Assembly: GCF_023349185.1 (NCBI RefSeq)
Contig: NZ_JAKIKY010000003.1
Coordinates: 248,001 to 312,000 of the forward strand
Reading direction: 5' to 3'
DNA: 64,000 bases
DNA from: Shewanella aquimarina
GTDB lineage: Bacteria > Pseudomonadota > Gammaproteobacteria > Enterobacterales > Shewanellaceae
Shown: piece after piece, positions 47,637-56,882 of the stretch
Position numbering within the stretch: the first letter of the stretch is position 1
How the letters are laid out: every line of letters starts with the position of its first letter
Notes under the pieces: generated by a model
What the model was told of the DNA's origin: nothing
What the model saw: the letters and a program-made list of their open reading frames with translations, nothing else
Database searches by the model: none
Program-made: the position numbers and the translations under genes

Positions 47637-47950
47637 ATACTCTTCCGTTTATGTAACACGATGCGGATTCTGGCTATCAGATAACCGATAAAGCCAAAGA
47701 CGAAGCAGATGCCAGCGATATTGGCTCTGAGTCCCTCGGCGGGTTCGCCGCCCCAAAACCAGAGCACTACACCGGCGATAAACAGCGTCATCGCCAGAAA
47801 ACTCTGATTCATTAGCTGGTTAGTGCGCTTAATATGACTGATCCGATTAAGCGACTCATTATCTCCCGACAGGCCGGAAGAACAGTGCGGGCAGCTCTTA
47901 GCCAAACTCGATATGCGCTTATGACAGCTTGGGCATTCTACTAAGGCCAT
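47633..47950 (-). CDS. zinc-ribbon membrane protein
   Basis: This 105-residue protein has an N-terminal zinc ribbon (CPSCHKRISSLAKSCPHC) facing the cytoplasm and two membrane helices (SFLAMTLFIAGVVLWFWGG and NIAGICFVFGFIGYLIA). It ends in a basic tail. The function is unknown. It is 8 bases after the carboxypeptidase stop and overlaps yeaC by 4 bases, so all three are expressed together. Confidence 0.78.
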   Translation of the reverse strand: MALVECPSCHKRISSLAKSCPHCSSGLSGDNESLNRISHIKRTNQLMNQSFLAMTLFIAGVVLWFWGGEPAEGLRANIAGICFVFGFIGYLIARIRIVLHKRKSI

Positions 47951-47958
47951 CTCCCCTC

Positions 47959-49086
47959 CTATCTCAGCTTATCGACCACGGCCAGCATCGCCAGCAGTGA
48001 CGCCTCGCCAAGGTAGATACAACGCTCAGGTGACCAGCCAGACATAGGATCTGGCATGTTGGCATTATCTTTAAACGGCATCTCTAGGGTATTAGAGAGA
48101 CAGCCGAAGGTTTGCGCCACCCAGTTTGAAGCCACGGTAAGATTCGCCTGACCCGGTTCATCCTTATCGTAGCCAAATTCATCTTGAAAATCGGCACTGG
48201 CCATCAGCAGGGCCTTAACAAAATCGGCTTGGAGATCGGCCATCTTCTGGTTGTAACCCGGTACACCTTCGCAGCCAGCGAGGAACACATAAGGCAGGCC
48301 TTCGTCGCCATGGACATCGTAATAGAGATCGACACCGGTTTCTTTCATCCGATTGACCACATGGTACACCTCGGGGCTCTTCTCTAGCGATGGGCTCTGC
48401 CATTCGCGGTTGAGGTTAACCCCCTTAGCGTTGGTTCTCAGGTGGCCACGTACGCCGCCATCGGGATTCATGTTTGGCACGATATAGAAGTTAGCCTTAT
48501 CCAGCAGCGCCTTGGCCGTTGGACAATCGCCATCGAGCAGGTTATTCAGCAGGCCTTCCACCAGCCATTCGGCCATGGTTTCACCCGGGTGCTGGCGAGC
48601 GGTGATCCAGATCTTGGCTTTCTCTTCATCTTCATCACCCACCTTAACCAGGGTCATGTCGCGATCGTCTAAGGTTTTACCCAGATGCTCGATAGAGACT
48701 AAGGGATGGACCTGTACGGCACTGAGCAGGTCTTGATGACGCTCATAGCTATAGGGCGCGAAGTAGGCAATCTGGATCATCTCACAATCCAACTCTACCT
48801 CTATGGTCAGTTTGCCATCTTGATAATGCGTCGGCAGGCGGAACCATTGCTGTCTGTCGTAGGTTGCCGCAGCCTGATAGTCTTCCCAACCTTTGGTGTA
48901 AGAAGCCTGACCCGCGTTGATTATATTCAGGGTATAGCGCTGGCCCACTTCACCTTGTAGGCGAAAGTTAAACCACTGAAAAAACTCGCCCCCTTCATCG
49001 GGTCTAATGGCCAGTTGCACATTATTGATATCATCTTGGTTGATGACTTCAATATTACCGCCGTCAAAATTGGCACTGATTAGCAT
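47959..49086 (-). CDS. M14 zinc carboxypeptidase, cytosolic (CCP-like) type
   Basis: This is a metallocarboxypeptidase of 375 residues with an N-terminal beta domain (about 1-120) like that of cytosolic carboxypeptidases, then the M14 catalytic domain. Zinc ligands are ARQHPGETMAEW (His and Glu) and YYDVHGDEG. NPDGGVRGHLRTNAKGVNLNREW is the Arg/Asn substrate region, and the catalytic Glu is in CLSNTLEMPF. There is no signal peptide. Eukaryotic relatives remove glutamates from protein tails; the bacterial substrate is unknown. I start at 49086 because AAGGA abuts the earlier ATG but is six bases from this one. Confidence 0.88.
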   Translation of the reverse strand: MLISANFDGGNIEVINQDDINNVQLAIRPDEGGEFFQWFNFRLQGEVGQRYTLNIINAGQASYTKGWEDYQAAATYDRQQWFRLPTHYQDGKLTIEVELDCEMIQIAYFAPYSYERHQDLLSAVQVHPLVSIEHLGKTLDDRDMTLVKVGDEDEEKAKIWITARQHPGETMAEWLVEGLLNNLLDGDCPTAKALLDKANFYIVPNMNPDGGVRGHLRTNAKGVNLNREWQSPSLEKSPEVYHVVNRMKETGVDLYYDVHGDEGLPYVFLAGCEGVPGYNQKMADLQADFVKALLMASADFQDEFGYDKDEPGQANLTVASNWVAQTFGCLSNTLEMPFKDNANMPDPMSGWSPERCIYLGEASLLAMLAVVDKLR

Positions 49087-49092
49087 ATCCAT

Positions 49093-49576
49093 TCCTTCAT
49101 TGAGTTAAGGCAGACGTCTTGGGTCTGCTGATCCCCTAAGGATAAACTAATTTGCCCCATTTTCGCACCGCTTGCGCCAAATAAAAGCCAGATTTTTTGC
49201 TGTCAAAATGACTAGGGCCTGTTGACCTTTGCCGTTTGTTTTTAAAGCAGTTTGAAGGTGATTTATACAAGGCAGAATCAAGGCGGTTTTGTTGTTGCAA
49301 AGCAATCCGAGATGACACAGTCAAAATAGTCGACAAATGCGGATAGCGGCGGCTAGGGGAACATCTTTATGCGTCCATCCGATATATGCGTCCAACTGCT
49401 TATGGCTGGAGATAGACTAAGCCAGGACACTGGGAGTCCAAGACAAAGCTAGGCCACTCCTCCATTGCTCGACTCTTGCACCAAGCGCCAAGCATTAAGC
49501 ACAAGTAAAAAGCCCAGAGACAAGACGCCAACAGCTTTAGCTCGACCTCAAGTTAGACCCGAAAGAAAACCAGGCC
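49093..49576. other. 484-bp intergenic region, no gene seen
   Basis: I see no convincing ORF, RNA or terminator. A 17-bp period direct repeat is present (TATGCGTCC at 49368 and 49385). The region must contain the carboxypeptidase promoter. Its length in an otherwise dense stretch suggests decayed or structured sequence. Confidence 0.5.
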
Positions 49577-50257
49577 CTAGCAGAGAAAGCTGTAGCCTTG
49601 GCCTCTAACCGTATTGATGATGGTTTTTGGCAGGCTGATCTTGGCCAGTTTGCGCCGGGTATTGCTGATATGCATATCCAGATTACGATCAAACTGTCCG
49701 AGATCTTTCTTTAACACACTACGCTGCAGTTCCTGTTTAGTGATCACCTCGCCCTTGCGATCGAAAAGGTACTTGAGCAGCTTAAACTCCGTCTGGGTTA
49801 AGGCGACACGTCTTTCGGCTACCTCGATGCTAAAGTCATTTTGATTAAAGTAGATCGCCTTTATCGGCAACGGCAGAACCTCGGTTAACTGGGACTTAGT
49901 GATGTCCGCGCGGCGGCGTAGCGCATCGATGCGTGCCACCAGCTCGCGTACACTGACCGGCTTAGAGATAAAATCATCGGCGCCGAGGCGAAATCCTTTT
50001 ATCCGCCTCTCCTCTTCATCGGTTGCCGAGATGAGGATCACCGGCAGATTATCGCTGCGTGCCTGCAGAAACGCAAAGCCATCCAGATGGGGCATCTCAA
50101 CATCTAAGATAATGAGATCTATCGTCATTTTACCTAAGATCAACAGCGCTTCCTGGCCATTACTGGCACAATGCACCTGATACCCGCTGGCCATTAAGCC
50201 AAGATAAAGGACTTCGCGCGCAAAGGGATCATCATCAACGAGTAGCACTCTTTCCAT
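49577..50257 (-). CDS. orphan OmpR-family response regulator
   Basis: This 226-residue regulator has a receiver domain with acidic DDD (8-10), Asp52 in ILDVEMPHLDG, the switch Ser in LISATD and Lys in ISKPVS. A winged-helix DNA-binding domain follows (about 128-226: TQTEFKLLKYLFDRKGEVITK, LDMHISNTRRKLAK, INTVRGQGYSF). No histidine kinase gene is adjacent on either side. A 31-bp Fur-like palindrome lies 6 bases upstream of the ATG and covers the likely ribosome-binding site. Iron-dependent expression is therefore likely, but its partner and targets are unknown. Confidence 0.9.
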   Translation of the reverse strand: MERVLLVDDDPFAREVLYLGLMASGYQVHCASNGQEALLILGKMTIDLIILDVEMPHLDGFAFLQARSDNLPVILISATDEEERRIKGFRLGADDFISKPVSVRELVARIDALRRRADITKSQLTEVLPLPIKAIYFNQNDFSIEVAERRVALTQTEFKLLKYLFDRKGEVITKQELQRSVLKKDLGQFDRNLDMHISNTRRKLAKISLPKTIINTVRGQGYSFLC

Positions 50258-50262
50258 TTAAT

Positions 50263-50293
50263 AACCTTAATGATAACAATTATCATTAAGGTT
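50263..50293. promoter_or_regulatory. Fur-like palindrome overlapping the ribosome-binding site
   Basis: Perfect 14-bp arms (AACCTTAATGATAA and its complement) surround CAA. The core TGATAAC-A-ATTATCA fits the Fur 7-1-7 pattern TGATAAT-N-ATTATCA with one mismatch. On the transcript (minus strand) the AAGG ribosome-binding site lies inside one arm. Confidence 0.75.
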
Positions 50294-50381
50294 ACATTAA
50301 CTCATCGAGCCAATCCAGTCCTTTATCTCACCTGAGGATAAAACTATGACCGACATCTCACAGGTGCAGTGACGAAGGGAC

Positions 50382-50405
50382 AAAAAAGGCCCCTTTAGGG
50401 GCCTT
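50382..50405 (-). terminator. terminator after the DUF885 gene
   Basis: AAGGCCCC, TTTA and GGGGCCTT; on the minus strand a TTTTTT run follows. Confidence 0.92.
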
Positions 50406-50420
50406 AATCACTTGTCTATC

Positions 50421-52199
50421 TTACTTTAGCATCAGCTGACGAATGTACTTCACCGGCGCACTACCATAGCTTAAGAACTGTTCGTGGAAACCTTTAAGGT
50501 TGAAGTCTTCGCCCTGTTTAGCCTTAAGTTCTTCGCGGAAATCATAGATCTCGCGATAACCCGCATAGTAGCTCGTTAGCTGCACCTGACTCAGGGTCGC
50601 GCGGCGCCATTTACCCTCTGCTTCCGCCTGTTGTTGGAACGCCTCCTGAGTCATCAGCGCAATCGCCTCCTCTTCGGTCATCCCCTTCACCTGAATGCTG
50701 TAATCCAGAATCGTGTTGGCAATGACCCTCAGGTTCCACTTGTAGTACATTAGCCACATCTCAGACTCGAAGTTACCATAGCCCTCTTCGAGCATCATAC
50801 GCTCGGCATAAACGGCCCAACCCTCGACCATGGCGCCGTTGCCAAATAGGCTCTTCACCAGACTAGGCGACTCATTGGAGTAGACCAACTGAGTATAATG
50901 GCCAGGAATCGCCTCGTGAATATTGAGCACCTGCAAGATCCAATGGTTGTATTCTCTCAAGTAACTCTCAGCAGAAGCGTCGCTCATGCCATCGAGTGGC
51001 GTGACGTTATAGTAAGTGTTGCCCGTCTTCTCATAGGGGCCAGGCGCACTAATCGAGGCGCCGGCAAACCCGCGCATATATTCTGGGGTTTCACGTACAA
51101 CTAGGGGCTTCTTAGGATCTAGGGTAACCAGCTGCTTCTCGTTGACAAACTTTACCAGCTCGGGGATCTGAGCGCGCACCTCGGTCACAAAGTCTTCACG
51201 TTTAACATGACGCGACGACAACTTATCAATCAGCTGGCGGGTTGCCACCTTAGTGTCGCTTGGCATCTGGGTATTGAAATATTTGCTCCACAGCTGCTTG
51301 GTGATCTTAGCCATCTCCCCCTGGACTCTGGCCTTATCGGCAAGGGCCTTCTCGTACAGCTGCTTGGCAGACATGCCTGATTGAATATCAAAGGCAAACT
51401 TCTGCTCATAGAGCGCCTCGCCAATTCTAAAGCTACGGGCTCCCTCTTTGGTTAGCTTAGCCTCAAGGCTAGTCAACCAGTCGATATGCTGGTTGATGGC
51501 ATCGACTACGAGTTTGAAACGAGAATTGAACAGCGCCTTCTCATCATCGCTAAGACCCGAGGCGGCGACCTGTTTTAGCAGATCGTCGGAAAACACGCTG
51601 AAGGCACCACGGTTTTGCATGATGGCCAATTGCGTATGTTCCAAGGTCGGCTTATCGATATTCTCCCTTGCCGCCACATAGTAGGCAGGCACATTTTCCA
51701 TACGAGACAAGAATGAGCGCAGACGCTCGTCCAGCGGCGCAAAATCTTCGTTGATCAGCTGTGCAAAACCGCCCGCAACATTGTAATTAGCTGGGTTCCA
51801 CTGCCACGACTTAAAGGTTTCTATCTCCCAGCGGTCTTGCTTCAATAGGTTCTCGATAAGCTTATAGTCGATCAGCTCGCTGGGCGTGAGCTTATTCATA
51901 TCGAACCCATTTAGCAGCTTAAGTTGGGCATCGACGAAGGCTAGGCTCTCTTTGCGGCTTTGAGCATTTGGCACCTTAAGCACACCATCGTATTTGTGAT
52001 AGCCACTATAGAGCGCCCAGGTAGGCGACTGTTGCCACAAGGCATCGATAAATTGCGTTGAAAACTCGCTAAAACTTAATGCCTGTACCTCTAGTGCACT
52101 AGCCCCTTGAGAATCTACCGATTCTGCCTGGTGTGTCTGACAAGCGGTTAAACTACCTAGCCCCAGGACGATGGCGGCAGCGATGATGCTTTTTTTCAT
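50421..52199 (-). CDS. DUF885 lipoprotein, probable metallopeptidase
   Basis: This 592-residue envelope protein has a lipoprotein signal (MKKSIIAAAIVLGLGSLTAC; LTAC lipobox, Cys20). The DUF885 domain follows. The zinc-peptidase-like motif HEAIPGHYTQ (HExxxxH type) is followed by the Glu region MVEGWAVYAERMMLEEGYG, which are the conserved residues of the family. Members are thought to be peptidases, but substrate data are sparse. It is the only gene of its unit, with a strong terminator. Confidence 0.88.
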   Translation of the reverse strand: MKKSIIAAAIVLGLGSLTACQTHQAESVDSQGASALEVQALSFSEFSTQFIDALWQQSPTWALYSGYHKYDGVLKVPNAQSRKESLAFVDAQLKLLNGFDMNKLTPSELIDYKLIENLLKQDRWEIETFKSWQWNPANYNVAGGFAQLINEDFAPLDERLRSFLSRMENVPAYYVAARENIDKPTLEHTQLAIMQNRGAFSVFSDDLLKQVAASGLSDDEKALFNSRFKLVVDAINQHIDWLTSLEAKLTKEGARSFRIGEALYEQKFAFDIQSGMSAKQLYEKALADKARVQGEMAKITKQLWSKYFNTQMPSDTKVATRQLIDKLSSRHVKREDFVTEVRAQIPELVKFVNEKQLVTLDPKKPLVVRETPEYMRGFAGASISAPGPYEKTGNTYYNVTPLDGMSDASAESYLREYNHWILQVLNIHEAIPGHYTQLVYSNESPSLVKSLFGNGAMVEGWAVYAERMMLEEGYGNFESEMWLMYYKWNLRVIANTILDYSIQVKGMTEEEAIALMTQEAFQQQAEAEGKWRRATLSQVQLTSYYAGYREIYDFREELKAKQGEDFNLKGFHEQFLSYGSAPVKYIRQLMLK

Positions 52200-52574
52200 T
52201 ATGCTTCTTCCCTTGATTCTTATTATTAACGGCTGAAAATTTCCTGATGAATGCTTAGCTTAACCGGATCTCTATACGGCCTGCTCAGCTGTTGCTGTCA
52301 TTGGAGATACTTAGCCGATACATGAGCTTAGCCCAGTTGGCCCATAGTAAATCACGTTGCCAAGCAAATTGCAGCAGGCAGACCAGATTAGACAAGCTTT
52401 GTTACAAAGCCGTTTGCTATGCTCATGCCTGACGGTGCGATTTACGTCTAATCTCGACTAACGCCCTCCCCAATCGCCCGCCCCCATTCCAACATAAGCT
52501 GTACATGGCATAAGCGTTTTTGACAGAGGGCCGGTGGACACTACACTGAGTTTAGAGGCCTAACGAGGTTCGCC
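52200..52574. other. 375-bp divergent intergenic region
   Basis: It should hold the promoters of the DUF885 gene and the solute-binding protein gene. I see no ORF, clear palindrome or RNA. Confidence 0.5.
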
Positions 52575-53384
52575 ATGGTTAACAAAGCCCAGTCCAAACG
52601 CTCTTTTCATCATCAAGCAAAGGTGAAAATATTTTGCTCGAGCCTGATTATAATAGGCACTATTCTCTCTATTGCCTTTTATAGCAACGCCAAGAGCGAT
52701 CAAAATAATTCATCACAAAAGAGCAAGCCTAAGCTGGTCACCATAACCACTCAGCAGTGGGCGCCTTATCATAGCCAGGAAAGAGACACACAGGGCGTTG
52801 CCCATGAGAGCGGCTACGGGCTAACGGCTCTCGATTGTGTCATGGCAAAAATAGGACAACCCTATAGGGTGATCTTCCTTCCCTGGGGCCGGGCACAAAA
52901 TAGCGTCAAACAGGGAAAATATGACGCCTTCTTCTCCGCCTCACGCAACGAATGGCGCGATCAATTCGCCGTACTGAGTAATACCTTCATTCAACAGGAA
53001 TGGAACTTTTACTACCACAAGAATTATCGGATTCCGGCGAGTATGAATGAGCAAAAATCCAATACAGTATTTGGCGCGCGTATCCATTCCAATAGCGCCC
53101 ATTGGCTGGCCAAGAATAAATTTAAGCGGGTGAAAACGTTTCCGACGATCAGCGAACTGGTTAAGTTGCTGGACGCCAAGCGTATAGATGGCGTGATGGA
53201 AAATGCCCTGCTATTTGAAGCCCAGGTGCGCCAGTCGCAACTGTCACTGGACGCCTTTGTGAAAAGGCCCAATATGCGCATCGATCTCGGCGTCTATTTT
53301 GGCAAGACTTTCTTGGCCAAGCACCCAGGCTTCCTCGAGCGCTTCAATCGCCATACGCAGGCGTGTCGCTTCGACTACCAGTAA
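52575..53384 (+). CDS. orphan periplasmic solute-binding protein (SBP family 3-like)
   Basis: This 269-residue exported protein has an N-terminal membrane/signal segment (KIFCSSLIIIGTILSIAFYS). An amino-acid-type solute-binding fold follows (about 50-265: VTITTQQWAPYHS, GYGLTALDCVMAKIGQPYRVIFLPWGRA, YDAFFSASRN, RIDGVMENALLFE). No ABC permease or ATPase gene is near. In Shewanella many such orphan proteins exist; they may be sensory or bind without transport. Its ligand is unknown. A short run of 12-14 bp repeats follows the stop. Confidence 0.8.
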   Translation: MVNKAQSKRSFHHQAKVKIFCSSLIIIGTILSIAFYSNAKSDQNNSSQKSKPKLVTITTQQWAPYHSQERDTQGVAHESGYGLTALDCVMAKIGQPYRVIFLPWGRAQNSVKQGKYDAFFSASRNEWRDQFAVLSNTFIQQEWNFYYHKNYRIPASMNEQKSNTVFGARIHSNSAHWLAKNKFKRVKTFPTISELVKLLDAKRIDGVMENALLFEAQVRQSQLSLDAFVKRPNMRIDLGVYFGKTFLAKHPGFLERFNRHTQACRFDYQ

Positions 53385-53428
53385 TACTCAAATGTTTGTT
53401 CAAATACTCATTTAGAAATTTATGTAAG

Positions 53429-53467
53429 CACCTATCTAAACACTTACCTAAAACGCTTATTTAAAAA
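53429..53467. repeat. 12-14 bp degenerate tandem repeat, three units
   Basis: The units CACCTATCTAAA, CACTTACCTAAAA and CGCTTATTTAAAAA follow each other downstream of the solute-binding protein gene. Confidence 0.5.
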
Positions 53468-53607
53468 CTGCTACGCATACAAGCTTACCGAGCCTTGCCA
53501 TAGAAGCTTTAGCGTTACCCATGGTCGTTCTGATAAGTAAAACCTAACCCAATTATCGAGTGTGATCAGAGCGAGGGCTATTAGGGTTAGTCTTTTTGGG
53601 AACAGCG

Positions 53608-54486
53608 CTAATGAGCGCCAGGCTTTAATTTAAATTCGGCCCAGATGGGATTGTGATCCGACGCGCCACTGGTGAAGGACTCAGCCATCATCAGGTTTAG
53701 ACCTCGATAATAGAGATGATCCAGCGGCAAGCCGAATACCCGATGGCGCTTGTCCTCCTCATACACGGCTTCCTTCAGCCTGAGTTGATGTGCCAGTTGC
53801 TCAATATAGGCCATACGCTGTCCACGCCAGGTATTAAAGTCGCCCCCTAATATCACGGGACCTTGATGCAGATTGATCTTCTGAACGATCTGCTGCCACT
53901 GGGCACGATAGCTCTTTAACTGCCAGTCAAAGTTGATCCCATGGAGGTTGACTACTAAGAGGGTCTGGCCGTTGGATAAGGGGTAGCGTGAGATAAGAGT
54001 CGATTTAGCGAAACGGATCCAAGGCTCTACCGCATGGTAGGCACAGGCATCGCGCGCCTGCTCTGTAGCGAGATTCATCACACCGACGGGGGATTTGAGT
54101 AGGGAAAAGGCCTTGGCCATTACCAGATGCAGGCTAGAACCGTCGAGGTATTGATGGAATCCGGCGTTTAACTTGGCTTCCTGCAACAGCATCAGCTCAC
54201 TGCGTCTGGCCAGCTCGGTCAGATCCTGCTGCCAGCCCTTCTTTTGCTGCTTATAGATGTTCCAGACCCCCACCCTGAGTCGCCCTTCACTATCGAGCAC
54301 CCGGCTACTCGGAGCGGTAACACATTGAGAGACAAATACAGGCTCAATCTCACTCATCATCACCTCAGGCTCGCCGTTAAGATAGGTCGCCACAGCCACA
54401 TAGACAGCCGCAGATAGGAGTAATAATAGTAATGATTTTAACCACAGGCGCGACAATCGCGTCGACTTGGCTGGCTTTTGACTCAC
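53608..54486 (-). CDS. endonuclease/exonuclease/phosphatase family protein, membrane-anchored
   Basis: This 292-residue protein has an N-terminal membrane helix (LKSLLLLLLSAAVYVAVATYL) and a periplasmic EEP domain. The catalytic residues appear in order: VGVWNIYKQQ (Asn), MLLQEAKLN (Glu), VVNLHGINFDW, GGDFNTWRGQR (Asp and Asn), LDHLYYRGL and SDHNPIWAEF (Asp-His). These Mg-dependent phosphoesterases may cleave nucleic acid or phospholipid headgroups. It is divergent from the cardiolipin synthase gene, so a lipid-related role is possible but unproven. Confidence 0.85.
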   Translation of the reverse strand: MSQKPAKSTRLSRLWLKSLLLLLLSAAVYVAVATYLNGEPEVMMSEIEPVFVSQCVTAPSSRVLDSEGRLRVGVWNIYKQQKKGWQQDLTELARRSELMLLQEAKLNAGFHQYLDGSSLHLVMAKAFSLLKSPVGVMNLATEQARDACAYHAVEPWIRFAKSTLISRYPLSNGQTLLVVNLHGINFDWQLKSYRAQWQQIVQKINLHQGPVILGGDFNTWRGQRMAYIEQLAHQLRLKEAVYEEDKRHRVFGLPLDHLYYRGLNLMMAESFTSGASDHNPIWAEFKLKPGAH

Positions 54487-54649
54487 AGGGTTACTCTAAT
54501 CATGGATATTAACTGCCTTAAGGAGACAGTTAAAAATAGTGCTTTGGTACCAGCAGCTTAGCCTATATGATAGCGATCACGCTATAGTTAGCTTCATCGT
54601 CATTATCGAATCATACTCAGCGAGTGCGATCTAGGCTCATACTGACATT

Positions 54650-56119
54650 ATGGAAAATGTACATCAAATTCTCGCCATCGCAGGCGTATTCATCTATTGG
54701 CTGCTACTCGGCGCCATCGCGCTGCGCCTGGTGGTTAAACGCCGCACCATAGGAGTCTCCTTCTCTTGGATACTGGTGATCTACTTTCTTCCCCTGGTGG
54801 GAATTATCGCCTACATTCTCTTTGGCGAATTGCACCTGGGGCAAACCCGGGCCACTCGCTCCAAGGCAATGTTTAAGCCCTATGGTCAATGGTTCGCCGC
54901 GCTGTATCAACACCCTCAGCACACGCCAGAGCGTCAAAGCGATCACGCCAGAGCCATAAGCCAGCTATGCGATACTCAGCTGGGTATCCCCTCTCTGAGC
55001 GGCAATCATCTGTGTTTGCAGCATACGCCCTCAGGCATACTCAACTCTATTACCCAAGATATCGACGCGGCGCGTGAGAGTGTCGTCATGGCGTTTTACA
55101 TCTGGCATCCAGGTGGCTTGGCCGATGAAGTTGCCAGAGCGGTGATAAATGCCTCCGAGCGCGGCGTTGCGGTGAAGATCCTGCTAGACGCCGCCGGTAG
55201 TCGCACCTTTTTTAACTCTCCGTGGCCAACACAGATGCGCGCCGCTGGCGTAGAGATCTCCCAGGCGCTGAGTGTCAGCCCCTTAAGGATGTTTTTTAGA
55301 CGGCTGGATCTACGCCTGCATCGCAAGATAGTCGTTATCGATAATCAAATCGCCTATACGGGCTCGATGAACCTGGTGGATCCCAAATACTTTAAGCAGA
55401 GCGAAGGCGTCGGCCAATGGATAGATGTCATGGTGCGCTTAATCGGCCCGGCCGTGCCCTTACTAAACACAGTTGCCGCATGGGACTGGGAAGTGGAAAC
55501 CAGCGAACGATGCTTACCCGAGCCGCCAGGCCTTCCTCAAGTGCCCACAGAGGACGACTCCCTAGTACAGGACTCTCTGGTACAGGTGATCCCCTCTGGG
55601 CCGGGCATGCCCGAAGAGGTGATCCACCAAGTATTGCTGCAGAGCCTCTACCAGGCTTGTCGTAAGATAGTGATCACCACGCCCTATTTTGTCCCCAGCG
55701 AAAACCTGCTGGATGCACTGATCACGGCGGCCGCGCGCGGCGTCGATGTTAACATCATCATTCCACAGAAAAACGATTCCACTATGGTCAAGTGGGCCAG
55801 TCGCTCCTTCTTTGCGGAGCTGCTTAAGGCTGGCGTCAAGATCCACAGATTTAGGGGAGGTCTGCTGCATACTAAATCTGTGCTGATCGACGATGAGCAT
55901 TGCCTTATCGGCACGGTCAACATGGACATGCGCAGCCTATGGCTCAACTTCGAACTTACCCTGGCGGTGGACGATAAGGTTTTTGCCGAGTCCTTAAGGG
56001 CGCTGCAGCAGGGCTATATCGACAACGCCGAGCAACTCGAATACAAGCGTTGGCAGCGCAGGCCTTTGTACCAGAGGGTGATAGAACACCTCTTCTATCT
56101 CTTTAGCCCCTTACTCTAA
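54650..56119 (+). CDS. cls: cardiolipin synthase A
   Basis: Cls condenses two phosphatidylglycerols to cardiolipin at the inner membrane. The 489-residue sequence has two N-terminal membrane helices (about 7-30 and 36-58). There are two HKD motifs: His224-x-Lys226-x4-Asp231 and His407-x-Lys409-x4-Asp414. A 15-bp in-frame duplication (DSLVQ twice, residues 303-312) lies in a linker between the halves. The overall layout fits ClsA (486 in E. coli). A bidirectional terminator follows. Confidence 0.93.
   Translation: MENVHQILAIAGVFIYWLLLGAIALRLVVKRRTIGVSFSWILVIYFLPLVGIIAYILFGELHLGQTRATRSKAMFKPYGQWFAALYQHPQHTPERQSDHARAISQLCDTQLGIPSLSGNHLCLQHTPSGILNSITQDIDAARESVVMAFYIWHPGGLADEVARAVINASERGVAVKILLDAAGSRTFFNSPWPTQMRAAGVEISQALSVSPLRMFFRRLDLRLHRKIVVIDNQIAYTGSMNLVDPKYFKQSEGVGQWIDVMVRLIGPAVPLLNTVAAWDWEVETSERCLPEPPGLPQVPTEDDSLVQDSLVQVIPSGPGMPEEVIHQVLLQSLYQACRKIVITTPYFVPSENLLDALITAAARGVDVNIIIPQKNDSTMVKWASRSFFAELLKAGVKIHRFRGGLLHTKSVLIDDEHCLIGTVNMDMRSLWLNFELTLAVDDKVFAESLRALQQGYIDNAEQLEYKRWQRRPLYQRVIEHLFYLFSPLL
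55556..55585. repeat. 15-bp in-frame tandem duplication within cls
   Basis: GACTCCCTAGTACAG is followed by GACTCTCTGGTACAG, encoding DSLVQ twice. Confidence 0.85.
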
Positions 56120-56285
56120 TGCGCTAAAGAAAGCTGGAATGAACCATTCGAGGCAAGAAACAGAGGTGGCAAGCGGTAAGCCATGAGGACTCTAAAGGCC
56201 GCGTGGTCATAGAAAAATAACTCATACACAAAACGGCTCTTGCAAAGACCTTCTCTTACACAAAACGAATTAGCACGAGAGACAA

Positions 56286-56312
56286 AAAAGACCTGCCAGA
56301 GGCAGGTCTTTT
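56286..56312. terminator. bidirectional terminator, cls / yjdM
   Basis: AAAAGACCTGCC and GGCAGGTCTTTT pair around AGA. Confidence 0.94.
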
Positions 56313-56342
56313 ATTAACGCATAGGTCCAAGCCTGAGACTGG

Positions 56343-56360
56343 GACTAAGACTAAGACTAA
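56343..56360. repeat. 6-bp tandem repeat, three units
   Basis: GACTAA occurs three times in a row just downstream of yjdM (minus strand). Confidence 0.7.
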
Positions 56361-56375
56361 GAGAAAGTCTAATCC

Positions 56376-56720
56376 TTAGCTCTGCTTCTTCACGAACTTA
56401 GATTTCAGCATCATCTGACCATGGCCATCAACCTTACAGTCGATATCGTGGTCGGCATCGACAAAACGGTTGATTACCGCCTTGGTGCCCACTTTAAGGG
56501 TCAGTGAAGTGCCCTTCACCTTTAGATCTTTAATCAGGGTAACCTTGTCACCCTCTTCTAGCAGGTTACCTACCGCATCCTTAAGGATGATCGCATCGGG
56601 ATCGACCGCTACTTCGTTAGGATTCCATTCATGAGCACATTCTGGACAGATCAACAATGAGCCATCTTCATAGGCATAAGGTGACTCACATTTTGGGCAT
56701 GGTGGAATTGTATCGCTCAT
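56376..56720 (-). CDS. yjdM: zinc-ribbon protein YjdM (PhnA family)
   Basis: This 114-residue protein of the PhnA/YjdM family has an N-terminal zinc ribbon ([25 protein letters not shown]). The C-terminal PhnA domain ([41 protein letters not shown]) is SH3-like. Despite the old name it is not shown to act in phosphonate degradation, and there is no phn operon here. It stands alone, with an A/T-rich inverted repeat upstream. Confidence 0.92.
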   Translation of the reverse strand: MSDTIPPCPKCESPYAYEDGSLLICPECAHEWNPNEVAVDPDAIILKDAVGNLLEEGDKVTLIKDLKVKGTSLTLKVGTKAVINRFVDADHDIDCKVDGHGQMMLKSKFVKKQS

Positions 56721-56805
56721 AACTCTTTCTCTTTCATTAAAAGGTAAGGATCAGTCTGGGTATCGGGTCGCTCACTCGCCACCTGTACGCTTAGCACTGC
56801 TCACA

Positions 56806-56835
56806 ATGATAATCGCATTATAATAAAATTATCAT
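56806..56835. promoter_or_regulatory. AT-rich inverted repeat upstream of yjdM
   Basis: ATGATAAT and ATTATCAT are perfect 8-bp arms 14 bp apart, about 85-115 bases before yjdM. The arms resemble Fur half-sites, but the spacing is not canonical. Confidence 0.35.
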
Positions 56836-56882
56836 ATCCAGGCCAGCTAAGAATCGGCTAAACCGATTCGCCACTCCCTTAG

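Noticed and set aside
49210..49340. Possible remnant of a repeat or insertion element in the long gap
   Set aside because: It looked faintly familiar, but I could find no inverted ends or transposase fragment to support a call.
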